This document shows, piece by piece, positions 11,033 to 22,933 of a stretch of DNA of 64,000 bases. Position 1 is the first letter of the stretch; each line of letters begins with the position of its first letter. The stretch covers positions 186,001 through 250,000 of the forward strand of contig JAUTDP010000006.1 of assembly GCA_033439795.1 (NCBI GenBank), in the 5' to 3' direction. Below the pieces are notes generated by a model. It searched no databases. It was given only the letters and a program-made list of their open reading frames with translations, and had not been told where the DNA came from. A program made the translations under genes and the position numbers. Source of the stretch: Sordaria brevicollis (Eukaryota > Ascomycota > Sordariomycetes > Sordariales > Sordariaceae).

Positions 11033-11383
11033 TCCCGAGATTCTCGGCACTCTCACCCAGCCCTGGAACCTTGCCGACGACTTCATTCCACCCGACACCG
11101 CACTCAATACGCCCACCCTTGCGCGACGACACTCGTCTCTTAACACGTGTATTCTCCAATTACACAATTGCCGCGAACGAGACCAAGAAGACATAGTGTC
11201 CACATATCTGCGGCAGGAAAGTCGCTCTTGAGACTCTTTGCCGCCGAATTTGCGGTTCTTAGCGGTGCGCATCACCACCAGTCTCTCGAACCTGACGATA
11301 TTACCAAGGTGTGGCTCAAACGCTCCCAGCGCTCCCAGGGGGGGGTTACTGTTTATCCCTGTATGTGGACGAGAGAGCTGTGA
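11033..11383 (+). pseudogene. Coding-like remnant after the gasdermin-like stop codon
   Basis: Directly after the TGA at 11,030-11,032, a different forward frame shows strong C-ending codon use for about 110 bases (reading PEILGTLTQPWNLADDF). It then meets a plausible short intron (about 11,148-11,197, GTGTAT...ATAG). A third stretch with helical character follows (LLRLFAAEFAVLSG) and ends at 11,383 after an eight-G run at 11,338-11,345. This looks like the tail of a longer gene separated from the upstream frame by a one-base shift, or a neighbouring broken gene. Natural inactivation, allelic variation or a sequencing error are all possible. Confidence 0.35.
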
Positions 11384-11789
11384 ACGTGGATATCAATTGA
11401 GCGTGGTCTTCTGAATCGCTCAAAGAACTTGTTGATATTGCTGGACTGCTTCTTTTCATCGATCGACGGAGGAGATTGAGTAGGATAAACACCTATACAA
11501 GGCCTGAGATGGTCCATAATCCAATAAGTTGCTTCTCACACATCAAAGAGCGGCGTATACATAACCTACTTTGGTAGCTGAGCGTCGTAAGTGCTTCTTT
11601 AATGGGAAGGTCGCATTTTGCCACCAGCGGCTGCAATTGGCCGTAACGGAGTCGCGTACTGTCATGATTTCCTGCTGTTAAGTCCGAGGTCTGTATATCA
11701 ACCGAAGCCGTCCTTCTTACATCCACCTCGGGTCCTTGACCGTGTCATCACCTTACCGGTAAACAAAAGCTTATTCTAACTCCATCATA
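11384..11789. other. Intergenic
   Basis: No gene or clear regulatory element is visible; this is the probable promoter and leader of the small secreted protein that follows. Confidence 0.5.
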
Positions 11790-12324
11790 ATGCACGTCTC
11801 CTTTCTTTACCTCGCGGCCATGGCTGTTCCTGCCATGAGCGTGCTTGTTGCACTACCGCCCCACAAGAAAGTGATTACAGAAGAAAACCAGAACTGGAAA
11901 ACTGTCGATGGCGAAACAACTTGTCCATACCATATGGAGCCCTCTTGCTGCGATAGTCTTGATTATTCTGGCTTTCAAGTCGAATGCATTGGTACGAGAT
12001 GATTGAATCCTCGCTTCGAGAAACACACATCTCTTGGAGTTGTAGCTGACCACCTTGACTTTCCAGGGCCCGGAAAGGTCGAGTATCTAGAGAAGTGTCT
12101 GGATTACGAACCTCGACCAATGTGTTGTTGCGTGTATGAGCTGAGACCCGATATGCCACAGGTAAGTACCTCTGGAAATATTAGTTGATGAGTGTGGACG
12201 GTAATAACCTGAATCTGCCAATATCAAGATTCCAAGACAGATCAGCTGCGATAAGGACTGCGCATCACTAGGAAAGGAGCCGGAGGATGAGGAGGCCAAG
12301 AACAAGGTCGCTGGGGACCTGTAA
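11790..12324 (+). CDS. Small secreted cysteine-rich protein, 130 residues
   Basis: Three exons: 11,790-11,991, 12,067-12,161 and 12,229-12,324. The introns are GTACGA...CCAG and GTAAGT...CAAG. Residues 1-21 form a signal peptide (MHVSFLYLAAMAVPAMSVLV, cleavage near VA-LPP). The mature part of about 108 residues holds ten cysteines arranged C, CC, C, C, CCC, C, C. The spacing resembles but does not match the eight-Cys hydrophobin pattern (C-CC-C-C-CC-C), and the C-terminus is acidic and charged rather than hydrophobic. Best described as an orphan secreted Cys-rich, effector-like or cell-wall protein. No homolog is recognised. The splice model is well supported because all ten cysteines fall in frame across three exons. 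Confidence 0.72.
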
Positions 12325-12746
12325 TCACTATCGCGAGTGACACCATCTTCATTCTCGCCAAACATGTATAAATACAGTCAAGCTTCGTTTTTGGTTTCGG
12401 GTCTTAGTCCTGGTTCTGGTTCGATTGAAAGTCGTTCGTGTCGTCGTCATGTCGGATGTTGCCGACTTGCCGAACGAAACTGTGGATGTTTATGTTGCCG
12501 AAAGGGCGTGGTTTTGGACCTCCACTTTCCGGGACGCCGATTTTCGGCCGGCAGGTGCGGCACCGCCGAAACGGGATAAGTGGATCCGGCCTCAGTTGAG
12601 GGGTCCATTCTAGAACCGCTCCGGCTCCAACTTTGTTATATATATCGGGGAAGTCGCCGGGCGAGTTTCAAAACACTTGTTCTTTCTGTTCTATAGACTT
12701 GCTTTCCTCTGTGTTTTCTGTGACGTAATACCACCACATTTTCAAG
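12325..12746. promoter_or_regulatory. Upstream region of the aromatic amino acid decarboxylase gene
   Basis: GC-rich stretches with several CGG/CCG triplets lie at 12,470-12,620, the kind of half-site bound by Zn2Cys6 regulators (no specific site claimed). They are followed by a TATATATA box at 12,637-12,644, about 105 bases before the ATG, and a pyrimidine-rich leader. Confidence 0.4.
12637..12644 (+). promoter_or_regulatory. TATA box of the decarboxylase gene
   Basis: TATATATA lies about 105 bases upstream of the ATG at 12,747, at a plausible distance for a fungal core promoter with a short leader. Confidence 0.5.
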
Positions 12747-14413
12747 ATGGACTCCCAGGGTTTCCGTGAGGCCGCTGCCACGGCCATTGATGAAAGTGAG
12801 CTTCATGACTTCTTGGAATTTTCTCCATAGGATCACCGGACATCTCACTAACACTAACACTTACACACAGTTGCCGGCTATTATGACAATCTTGACGATC
12901 GGAATGTCGTGTCTACCGTCGAGCCTGGCTACCTTCGGAAACTTCTTCCATCTGAGGCCCCCGTAGAAGGCGAGGAATGGACTGATATCCAGAAAGATAT
13001 CGAGGGCAAGATTCTTCCCGGTATCACTCACTGGTAAATGAACTTCACCACCTTTAACCTATTTCTAGACCACAGAGTAAGACTAACCATGATACCAGGC
13101 AACACCCCGGCTTCCACGCCTTCTTCCCCTGCGCCACCAGTTTCCCCTCCATCCTCGGCGAGCTCTACAGCGCCGCTCTCTCGGGCGCCTGCTTCAACTG
13201 GATCTGCTCCCCCGCCGTGACCGAGCTCGAGACCATCGTTCTCGACTGGCTAGCCAAGGTCCTCGGTCTCCCCGAATGCTACCTTTCTACCGGCCCTACC
13301 CGCGGCGGCGGTGTCATCCAGGGCTCAGCCTCCGAGGCTGTTCTGACAGCCATGGTCGCCGCCCGCGACAAGTACCTCCGCGAGACCGTCCCTCTCGAGC
13401 AGTTCCCCGAGGGCTCTGAGGCCCGCGAAGATGCCATCGCCCACAAGCGCAGCAAGATGGTTGCCCTCGCCACGACAGCCACCCACTCCTCCACCAAGAA
13501 GGCAGCCATCATCCTCGGCGTCCGCTTCCACACCATCCCCGTCCACGCCGACACCAACTACTCCCTCACCGGTCCCGTCCTGGCCAAGACCCTCGCCGAC
13601 CTGCGCGCCCGCGGCCTCGAGCCCTTCTTCATGACCGCCACATTGGGAACAACCGACACCTGCGCCGTCGATGACTTCGCCGGCATCGTTTCCACTCTCA
13701 AGTCCGACCCCGTGCACCCCGCCGGCTCCCCCGGTGAACTCTGGGTGCACATCGACGCCGCCTACGCCGGCTCCGCTTTGGTTCTCCCCTCGGTGCAAGA
13801 ACAAGTCTCCATCTCGCTGATCGAAAACTTCCACTCGTTCGACATGAACATGCACAAGTGGCTGCTCACCAACTTTGACGCCTCATGCTTGTACGTGCGC
13901 GACCGCAACTGGTTCATCCAGGCTTTGACCATCAACCAGGCCGTGTACGGCAACAAGGCGTCTGAGGGCGGGCTTGTCACGGATTACCGCGAGTGGCAGA
14001 TCCCGCTCGGCCGCCGGTTCAGGTCGCTCAAGATCTGGTTCGTGTTGCGTAGCTACGGCGTTAAGGGTCTGCAGGAGTATATTTCCAGGACGATCAAGCT
14101 GGGCGAGGAGTTTGCCGATCAGCTTAAGTCGAGGCCGGATCTGTTTGAGATCTTGACTGGTCCTAGCTTTGCGTTGACTGTGTTCAGAGTTGCGGGTAAG
14201 GAGCAGGGTAAGAGCGAGGAGGAGCTGAATGCGCTTACCAAGGCTGTGTGCGAGAAGATCAATGCTTCTGGTAGGATGTGGGTGACTAGCACGGTGCTGG
14301 ATGGCAGGTTTGCTATTCGCATGGTGACTAGTGTCAGGACCACTGAGAAGGAGCATGTTGATCGGGCCTGGAAGATTCTGGTTGAGGCGGCGGAGGAGGT
14401 TCTTAAGGCTTAG
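12747..14413 (+). CDS. Aromatic-L-amino-acid decarboxylase-like PLP enzyme (group II)
   Basis: Three exons: 12,747-12,795, 12,871-13,033 and 13,099-14,413, giving 508 residues. The introns are GTGAGC...ACAG and GTAAAT...CCAG. Landmarks of group II PLP decarboxylases are present: W-Q-H-P-G-F-H-A-F-F-P, the ACFNWICSPAVTELE block, the TLGTTDTCAVDD substrate/cofactor loop, HIDAAYAG (Asp pairing with the pyridine nitrogen) and MHKWLLTNFD with Schiff-base Lys324. The pattern is of the DOPA/tryptophan/tyrosine decarboxylase branch rather than glutamate decarboxylase. It probably converts tyrosine, tryptophan or DOPA to the amine plus CO2 in the cytosol; the substrate cannot be decided from sequence. 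It is not in an obvious secondary-metabolite cluster, although a secreted protein gene precedes it. It is convergent with NTE1. Confidence 0.93.
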
Positions 14414-14694
14414 AGTGTGGGTCGTATGAAAGACGGAAGCTGTGTTTGAGCATGGCGCTGGATAGAGGTAGACAAAAGCAAATGATACCGCAGAGAAGAC
14501 TAGAACGATGTAGGGCATCAACACGACGTTTCGTTCCAATTTTATCAAACCCCTTTGATAACAGCAACGAACAGAAACACATATAGAGGTCTTGGTGGCT
14601 AAGTATGAAATGGTGTAAATGCTAATTTCAATGCACTTCTCCTCTCATCATCTCATGCCCTCAAAACTCCTCTAAACCGACAGACACTGGTCCC

Positions 14695-17600
14695 TCATAT
14701 ACTCGCCCTCCTTGGCGCCATTGTTCTCCTCAAAGCCTTCTTCGCCTCCGTCTCCTCAGCCAGAGGCAACACGCCCTTCTCTCTCAACTTCTGGAGGAAC
14801 TCCTGGCCATACTTGTACCCGACCCCATAGATTTCGTCAAACTTGCCAAAGTCCAGCGTTCCATAGTCATCAATCGGAGGGCGCATGTAAATGCAACCAG
14901 GCATCGTCTTGGCCCTCTCCAGTTCACCGACACTCGACACGTACGCAAGGCGGGCCTGGATTTCTGCCAATGTGGGAGGATTGGGCACCGAGGAGAATGG
15001 GTTCCAGCGGTTAAAGAACGCCCACACACCAGACAGAGAGTCGCCAAAGGCCTGCGGCGTGTTATCGTCCAGCGAGCCGACGTCAACGGCAAAGATGACG
15101 TCCGAACCGAGAGATTTCATGCGAGATACCGTCAAGTTGTCGATGTAGCCACCATCCAAGAGCATGCTGCCTTCGTCGCACAGAGGCGGGAGTAGACCGG
15201 CCAGGGACATTGACGCTCTGATATAGCGCCATGCGTAACCGCTGGTGTGGAACTCGACCCGGCTCTTGCTGATATTTGTGGTGTTGCAGTAGTATTCCAG
15301 CCAGAAATCTTCAATCTGCGTCTTTCCAAAGGTCTTGAAGATGCCGCGGTTGAACTCGTGGCCGGTTGTGTAGGAGGCGGACGGATAGGTCAGGTCAAAA
15401 GCGAACCGCCACATGCTTGCCATACGCCCGGCGAACTTCTTGGCGAGACCGAAGATGGGAACAACATCCGCATGCCTGGCGTACAGCCCACCGATGAAGG
15501 CGCCGATTGATGTTCCTCCGACCATGTCGATGGGGATTCCGGCCTCTTCCATCGCTCTGATGATTCCAACATGTGCAATACCTCTGGCGCCACCACCGCC
15601 CAAGACGAGACCGACAGACTTGCCACACAGCCGTCTCGCCAACCGATGGAAATCTCCCTTGAACGGAGCATCTGGTGAGTAGAAAGGAACGTGGCGAACT
15701 TTCCGAGAGGTGTACTTTTGGATTTCTGCTTGCAAGATCTGGACTCGCTGCTTGAGGCTTGGCCCAAACCGTTTCGTGGGCGGATGAATAGGGACAGTGT
15801 TGGGTGTGTATGCCATCTGAACATGGAAGTGGCCTCCATTTATCCACATACGGTTCTTCAGCCACTGCCTCGTCAGACCAGGGTTAGAGTAGCGCTCTTG
15901 GTGAACAAGGACCAGAATCTTGCGAGCAGTGGACTTCATGCCGAGCATGAAGCGCTCATACTCTCCGATTTCCGGGGAACTGTCCGCGAGGCCAACAAAC
16001 AATAGACAATCAGCCTGCGTGATGCACGTTTGGGTCCATGGTGTGTTCACGTTTGTGTCTATTATGAGTTAGTTTTGTCTCCAGCCATCAAGACACGACG
16101 AAATAATGGGGATGAACTTGCCAGCAACGTAGACAACCAGTCCATATTTCTCTTCCAGGTCAGCGAGATACTGCGACAGTTTGAGCTTTCCCATCTTGTT
16201 GAAGGCATGCTTCCCCAGGTGATTGAGGATAGCGGCTTGGTTCAGACAGGTTGCGCCGTTCGGAGGTCCGACTTGCGACAGTGCGTTCATCAACCTATTG
16301 CCAAACTCGACAACGGGAACACCAGCGGTAACAGGCAAGATCGCCACAGTCCTTAGATTCAGCGTCGAAGAGCTCTTGTAGCTTCGAACGACATTATCTT
16401 TGAGTCCCATCCGTGACGGATCGTCGATGAACGCTCTCATGCGAGCGGCAATAATCTTGGAAATCTTGATGGTAATGTTGGGATGCTCCTGGGCCAAGCT
16501 GTTGAACAGTGTCCGAGGAAACTTCACCAGTTCGGTTTCACGAATTGCGTGTAGGGTTCCGGTACGCGAGGATTCGGTAAGCACTTCAAGCTCTCCGATA
16601 CTCTCTCCTTGGCCGAATTCTGCTTTGACGTTCATTCCGCCCTCTTTCTGATCCTCAACCAATCTCAACCGACCATTAAGAACAAGGTAGATAGCCTCGC
16701 TCTCATCGCCTTCGCGGAACAAGACCTGGCCGGAGTTGACCTGCACCCATTCGAGAGCAAAGTCAATGTGAAGCAGTAAACGCGGCAGTAACTCTGTGAG
16801 TCTCTTGGCCATGGTAAGAAGAACAATGGGGTAACGGTCAACGATCCTTTCAATGGAGGCGAGTGGTAGAAAGCCGACGCAGACGTCTGTTCTCGCAACG
16901 ACATCGATAAACGATCTGTAAGAGGAGATGGTACCGACGTAACCAGCAAGCCCACCGGGTTTGATGAGAGCCACGCTCCTTCGACCTTGTTTGCCTTTCT
17001 TCTGCTCGGCACCAAAGTTGTTGTTCATATTCGGTTCTGGAAAACGTGAAGAGTTGGCTCCAATGGCGTCCGCACCAGTTGCTGAGGCGTGTTCCTGGTC
17101 TACTTTGGCTGAAGACTGGAGCAGATCGCGTGACGAATCGTCGCCTGGAACGCAAATGTCAAGGAAACCATCAATAACATAATAGAGACCGGGGTTTCTT
17201 TCGCCTTGTTCCACCAGGACAGAGCCCTTGGGAAAGAAGACGATCTCGACCTCATCCTTCATGTCGTGTGCGAGCAATTGAGGGTTGGGGACTGGTGACG
17301 ATGAGTTAAATCCACCAGATGTAACTGACTCCGTGTCCACATTGTCAAATGGGTCGAAAGCCTCCATAAACCCGAAAGCAGTATGTCCTAGACCAGCCCT
17401 CGAACGTCGCTGGTCCATAGGCGCGAACCTTGGAGACGCTTGCGTGGAATCCGCATTGACAGTTCCATTACCCGTCAGACCGATAGCCCTGAACATGCAT
17501 TCGAGTACCGACTCTCGGAACAGGTCGTCTTCATCCAGGGCTTCTCTAGTGTCGAGCGAGACATGTGCGTTGCGAGGGGTTGAGAAAGGACTGAGGTTCC

Positions 17601-19377
17601 GCTGTGGCCGAGGAGAAATTGCGTCTCGCGCTTGAACAAGGGGCGGTGCCGGCCCAGTTCTCAGCTGTTGCGCATTCGTGAGCAAATCGCCGGCGCTAGG
17701 CGTGTCGGGTGATGGCCGTTCTCGACGTGCTCCGAACGCAGGGGTCGCGGCAACGATGCTCTGTCGTCTTTTCGAATATGCCTGCAACGCCACTTCTTTC
17801 CTAAGCGAAGCAGCGGAACGGCGTCGACGGGCAGCGTGCGCGTTGTGAAGAGCAATGCCCTTTTCAACCTCCTTTTCTCCAATCCTTTCCCTTTCCCGCT
17901 TGAACTTTTCCTTGAGTCTGTCCAAAGCGTCTCCTCTCAGATGGTTGGGAAGTTGCCGAACTGTGTATTTCAACATGCTGCGCTCCATTTGCAAGACTTC
18001 GCCGCTTAGACCAAGATAATTGTAAGCCGTGGCAAGGGTGACTCGTTGGAATCTCGAAAGGATGACATGGACGATGTGAGCAGTGGCCTTTGGATATATC
18101 TTGATCAAACGCCTGAAGGCGCTGGCAGGGATAATGGCTATCGTAGTGTCCACGGTGGCTCTCGCAATAATATCCGGATGGGCTGACGTGGTGTTGAGCC
18201 TCTTTGGTACCGGCCGGCGAGGCGGAGCAGGGCGCGGGTTCGCAAGGGAAAGGGGTGGTATCCTGGAAGACTCATGAGCTGGGGGAGAGGATGTTAGAGA
18301 CTCAGCCGAAGGCAAACCGAATTGGATTTCGCGGTTGTCGGAAAATGGGGTACCTGGAATGGACGGGAGCGTATCGTTGGACTGCCCAAAGTTGGAGTTC
18401 ATAGGGTAGCTGGGCATAGCTGTGCCAGCGGCGGAAGGCGTAGGGTTGGGGCTGTCATCGTCGTCGGTGTCGTGCATTTCGATATCCTCGGTGAAGAGTG
18501 ACATGATAGAGAACAGCGACGACATTGGGGCACCGTTTCGCACTTCAGTCAAAAGCTGGTAGCGCTGTCGACCGGGAGCAAATCCTTCCTCATCGTCGCT
18601 GCTTTCGAACAAAGCACCACTGGCCGAATATCGACCATCTCTAGAGGATTTGACGAAGATCTCTACCATGCCGTCGACCACAAGACAAAACCCCTGCTCT
18701 TCCTCGAGGTTGAGGGTTTCGCCAGCAATCAGCTTCCTCGTCTGCATGCTGCGTGTCAGTTCATGGAAAACCGGTCTTTCCAGATAGCCAAAGATCTTGA
18801 TGGCGCTGAGGAATTCGTCGAAATAGCTTGCTAGCCCGGATTTTACTCCTTCTTCTTGTGTTTCGGGGAACAGGTCCACAGCTGGCTCTTTTCGCTGGGG
18901 CTCGGGAGGAAGTCGTGAATACATGTTCAAGTAGCGATACCTGACCACCCAGGTGACTCCTCCCATCATGAAGAACATTATAAGCACACTAAAACATCAT
19001 GTTAGATCCACCAGCCTCAAGTACGTGTCTACAATATGCGGCTGGCGGAAAACTTACAGCGTAGTAGCGTTCATGGTCACAGTCAGACTCGTCGAAAATA
19101 TGTTGAATAAGAACGTGGGTGTAGTGATGGTAGCCATCTTGATGACATAGTATAGCACACTCGAGATCAGGTGCAAGAGCCAGAGGATGATGGTGAACCA
19201 TGATGTCGAGGGTTGTTCTGGAAGCACCTCGCTAGCTTGGACGACCGCATCACTGGCGAGGGCTACTACTGATGAGAGAGCTTCTGTAGGATCGGCAAGG
19301 ATCGCGGTCGCCGTCGTGGACGTCGTCTCTGAAAGCACCGAGCTCACGGCATTGCTCATGTTGCTAAGAGACTCCAT
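14695..19377 (-). CDS. nte1: Lysophospholipase NTE1 (neuropathy target esterase homolog)
   Basis: Three exons: 19,377-19,058, 18,988-16,122 and 16,058-14,695, giving 1,516 residues, the usual length of fungal NTE1. Intron 1 (69 nt) is GTAAGT...TTAG. Intron 2 (16,059-16,121, 63 nt) begins with GC (G|GCAAGT) and ends ATAG with a CTAAC branch; this splice joins VYVA to DTNVNTPW. Hydrophobic segments near residues 60-85 and 105-120 anchor it in the ER membrane. Two to three cyclic-nucleotide-binding-like domains follow (for example [20 protein letters not shown] and [20 protein letters not shown]). The C-terminal patatin domain has the GGGGARG oxyanion loop, GGTSIG with nucleophile Ser1246 and LLDGG with Asp1364. 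It deacylates phosphatidylcholine to glycerophosphocholine. Divergent from the eIF2-alpha gene. Confidence 0.97.
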
Positions 19378-20604
19378 TTTCAGAAGCCTGAAGCATCAAG
19401 CAAGCCAAGAGGTAACGGGTCCGTCGTGTATCGTTGTGTCTGGAAGAATAGAAAGTGTATGTTGTGCGATCGACTCGTTTTAGGTTGTCTTCGCCGCGCG
19501 AAGTGTAATTAGATATCGCGGTGTTGTCGCGTCGTCGTCGGATATCGGAGTAGTGGAGGATGTATGTTGTCGATCAAGTGAGGGTGAACCACCAAGGTAC
19601 CTGACCGTCGCAACCCGAACAAGGTGTGCTGTCCCCTCCTCTCCGATGCTTCTTGTTGAAACCCAACTCTTGCTACCTTGTCTGCGGTATCGTCGCTCGG
19701 TTCGTTATCATGTCGATTTTAAGTGCTGTCACCCGGGACGGAGACCGTCGGAAAATGAGATCAGATGAGAGTCGAGAAATAGAGACATCAGGCGTAGGGA
19801 TGAAAGCCGGGTCGTGGTCGGCCCTCGGGACTTTATTATGCGACAGTTCGGATCTCCAAAAGACGTTGGTTCGGTTGACAAGCATGGTTCAGTGGTCGAA
19901 GCTCCCTAGCTCGACGATGTCCAAGGAAGATTCCAGGCTTGTCAGCGACTGACCCCACTGCCGGTTCAAGATTGACGTCGTTGCTCCTGCCCATTGAGCT
20001 GACGCTCGGCACGGTGGGGTTCGGAAGGATACACAGTAGGTGGGGTAACCGACAGGTACCTGCCGTTATCATTGTTCCCACTGTGCCGCTTCCTCACCTG
20101 GCACCCCGACCGCAAAGGAAAAAAAGATGGAGCCGCGTCTTGCCGTCACGGTCAGAACGTGAAATTCACCCCTCAATCTCACACGCACCAGCCACAGCCC
20201 GCTTTCGTTTCGGTTTCCTGTACGGTAAAGATACCCACTTTCAGTACACTTTTGCAGTCTTTCTGCACTGCATGTAATTTTTGGTTGGTACCCGAAAATT
20301 ACTGCGGCGCGCATTCTGGGCTGACTCTTTGAGTGCTTTGAGCCTTTCTGGACCCTCTTCGAGAACCCGCTGCCGCAACCAAAGTTGAACTTCCAGAGGA
20401 CCTTTCCCCAGCTGTGGCCACTTGCAGCGAACTCGGTCAATTTTCTTTCTCGGCCATCATCTTTCTCCAAACCACCGCCATCTCGACCATCTCGCCCACA
20501 GTTGCGAATCTCGTCGACGACATCTCTCTCCCCCTTTCAACACCACCACCAACACCACTTATCCCACCGTTTGCCCCGCCCGGGAAAAGGCACCAACAGC
20601 CAAG
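19378..20604. promoter_or_regulatory. Divergent promoter region between nte1 and eIF2-alpha
   Basis: About 1.2 kb of non-coding sequence between two head-to-head housekeeping genes. Near the eIF2-alpha side it is C/T- and CCACCA-rich (20,440-20,600), typical of a leader. No TATA box or named element is identified with confidence. Confidence 0.45.
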
Positions 20605-21756
20605 ATGTCGCTCTCCAACTGCCGTTTTTACGAGGAGAAGTATCCCGAGATCGACTCCTTCGTCATGGTCAACGTCAAGCAAGTACGATACACTGGGGTC
20701 CCGGTGGTGCGGATGCGCATGTGAAATGCGTCAAAGCTGACCCCCATGTTAGATCGCCGATATGGGCGCCTATGTCAAGCTTCTCGAGTACGACAACATC
20801 GACGGCATGATCCTCCTCTCCGAGCTCTCCAGACGTCGTATTCGTTCCATCCAGAAGTTGATTCGTGTCGGCCGCAACGAGGTCGTCGTCGTTCTCCGTG
20901 TCGACAAGGAGAAGGGTTATATCGATTTGTCCAAGCGTCGTGTCTCCCCCGAAGATATCGTTCGTTGCGAGGAGCGTTACAACAAGAGCAAGATCGTCCA
21001 CTCGATCATGCGTCACGTCGCCGAGAAGACTCTGGTACCCATCGAGCAGCTCTACGAGACGATAGGATGGCCCCTCAACAAGAAATACGGCCACTCACTT
21101 GATGCTTTCAAGCTTTCGATCACGTACGTCACTCCGGGAAACATGCATACGGTGGTGGAATGAATGGCGGTATTGGGCAGGATGCTGACATGGATATGAA
21201 GGAACCCCGATGTCTGGAATGATATCCAGTTCCCCACCGAGGCCGTCGCTGAGGAGCTCAAGACTTACATCAGCAAGCGTTTGACTCCCCAGCCCACCAA
21301 GGTTCGTGCCGATGTCGAGGTTACGTGCTTCGGCTATGAGGGTATCGATGCCATCAAGACTGCTCTCCGCACTGCGGAGGCTCGGAACACCGAGGAATCT
21401 CAGGTCAAGTGCAGACTTGTGTCCCCCCCTCTTTACGTGTAAGTTTTGCAAGAATTCGTCTCACATTCTTAAAGAAAGTGTGGCAGTAGCTAATAGTCCC
21501 TTTTTGCAGCCTTACCAACACCTGCTTGGACAAGAACGCCGGTATTGCCCGCCTTGAGGAGGCTATTCAAGACATCAAGAAGAGCATCGAGTCTGCTGGT
21601 GGTCACCTCGTAGTGAAGATGGAGCCCAAGGCCGTCACCGAGTCTGATGATGCTGAGCTCCAGGCTCTTATGGAGAAGCGTGAGCGTGAGAACGCCGAGG
21701 TTAGCGGAGACGAGAGCGTCAGCGAGTCCGATGATAACATCCCCGAGACCGTCTAA
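20605..21756 (+). CDS. sui2: Translation initiation factor eIF2 alpha subunit
   Basis: Four exons: 20,605-20,682, 20,753-21,123, 21,202-21,438 and 21,510-21,756, giving 310 residues, normal for the family. The introns are GTACGA...TTAG, GTACGT...GAAG and GTAAGT...GCAG. The N-terminal S1 OB-fold contains [15 protein letters not shown]. The regulatory loop [13 protein letters not shown] carries Ser52 (Ser51 in mature numbering), the target of GCN2-type kinases. The motif [17 protein letters not shown] follows. The helical and C-terminal alpha-beta domains end in an acidic tail. It binds eIF2-gamma in the ternary complex that brings Met-tRNAi to the 40S subunit; Ser51 phosphorylation blocks GDP/GTP exchange by eIF2B and drives cross-pathway amino acid control. 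Confidence 0.98.
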
Positions 21757-22291
21757 ACGCCACTTGATTTTGCAGCCATTTCTGAGACAGGGCTATTTTG
21801 CGAGCTCATTGGGAATTCTCGACACTATTTTGAGGATATGGTTTAGGGATGCATGTATACAGTTTTTGCGACACAGGGCTGGCGTCTAGGAGATACAAAA
21901 GTCCTTTAGGCGGTAGAGCAATCAACCGAAAGATTGAACCAAGCGCATGCCTAACGAATGTGAGCGAGTAAATGTAACGAGGAATGATGAACAAGAAGTT
22001 AATACGGACGATATTTGTTGAATGAATGGGGGTGATGTACTGCTTTACCTAGTCGTAGCTGTTCGAGGATATGCGAGTATCGGGGCCGATAAGGATCTTA
22101 TCGCTTCTTATCTTCGCCTGCCCCGGACTTTTGGCTTCAGTTCATCGTCTCCTCCATGCCATAACGTCACAGGCTCCGTACTGTACTGCTTCAGGCAAAC
22201 ACACTCCCATCAACATTGCAATCCCCAGAAGCGAGGTTGCAACAGTTTGAAAAAAAATCGGTAGCTCGACAGTTGGCCTGGTCAAAGAGCG
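21757..22291. other. Intergenic, eIF2-alpha 3' region and imp2 promoter
   Basis: No coding sequence is supported. It is AT-richer just after the eIF2-alpha stop, as expected for a 3' UTR. Confidence 0.5.
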
Positions 22292-22933
22292 ATGGCGGCA
22301 CGATGGGGGGCAGGAATCCGAAACGGCTTTGTCGGCCAGTTCTCACATTACCTCATCCGCTACGCATCATGGATCCCTCCATTGGTGGTCTTCAACGGTT
22401 GGGTTGCTGAGATCACACAAATCAACGGGCCGTCGATGTATCCCTTCTTCAACCCACACTACAATGAGTCAACACGCCGGGACATTGTGCTGGTCTCTAA
22501 GTGGTACCCGGATCGGAACCTCAAGCGCGGCATGATTGTGACCTTTAGGTGAGACCCAAATCTCATCCTACAGCATCTTGTGCCGCCGCATTCAGGCAGC
22601 ACCACGTCGGAACTTGAGGACTAACTATAACTCAGAAACCCGCTGAATCCAAAGGGCAAGGTTGTAAAAAGAGTAGTCGGCATAGCAGGCGATGTGGTCC
22701 GTACAAAGGCGCCTTATCCGCATGAGTACGTCCAAGTCCCAGAGGGCCACATCTGGGTGGAGGGAGACGGCGACAAGACCAAGGACAGTAACTACTACGG
22801 CCCGATATCCGCGTGCTTGGTTACCGGCCGTGTCACGCATATCCTGTCGCCGTGGGATCGGTTTGGACGAGTAAAGTGGTGGGAGCATAACCTGCGACCG
22901 GGCATCAAGAAGGCACGCCATATTCTGGAGTGA
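22292..22933 (+). CDS. imp2: Mitochondrial inner membrane protease subunit 2 (IMP2)
   Basis: Two exons, 22,292-22,548 and 22,636-22,933, give 184 residues. The intron is GTGAGA...TCAG with a CTAAC branch. A hydrophobic segment at about residues 27-40 (WIPPLVVFNGWV) is the membrane anchor. The S26 peptidase motifs are intact: INGPSMYPFF with nucleophile Ser48, and KGKVVKRVVGIAGD with general base Lys97. A VPEGHIWVEGDG block then leads to a conserved tail. It works as a Ser/Lys-dyad protease with IMP1 on the outer face of the inner membrane, cleaving sorting signals such as that of cytochrome c1. Confidence 0.95.

Noticed and set aside
12067..12324. Class I or II hydrophobin assignment for the small Cys-rich protein
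   Set aside because: There are ten rather than eight cysteines, a CCC triplet, and a hydrophilic acidic C-terminus; the spacing does not fit.
13325..13855. 176-codon minus-strand frame inside the decarboxylase gene
   Set aside because: A shadow of the C-ending codons of the sense gene; its Gly/Val/Asp-rich composition is typical of such shadows.
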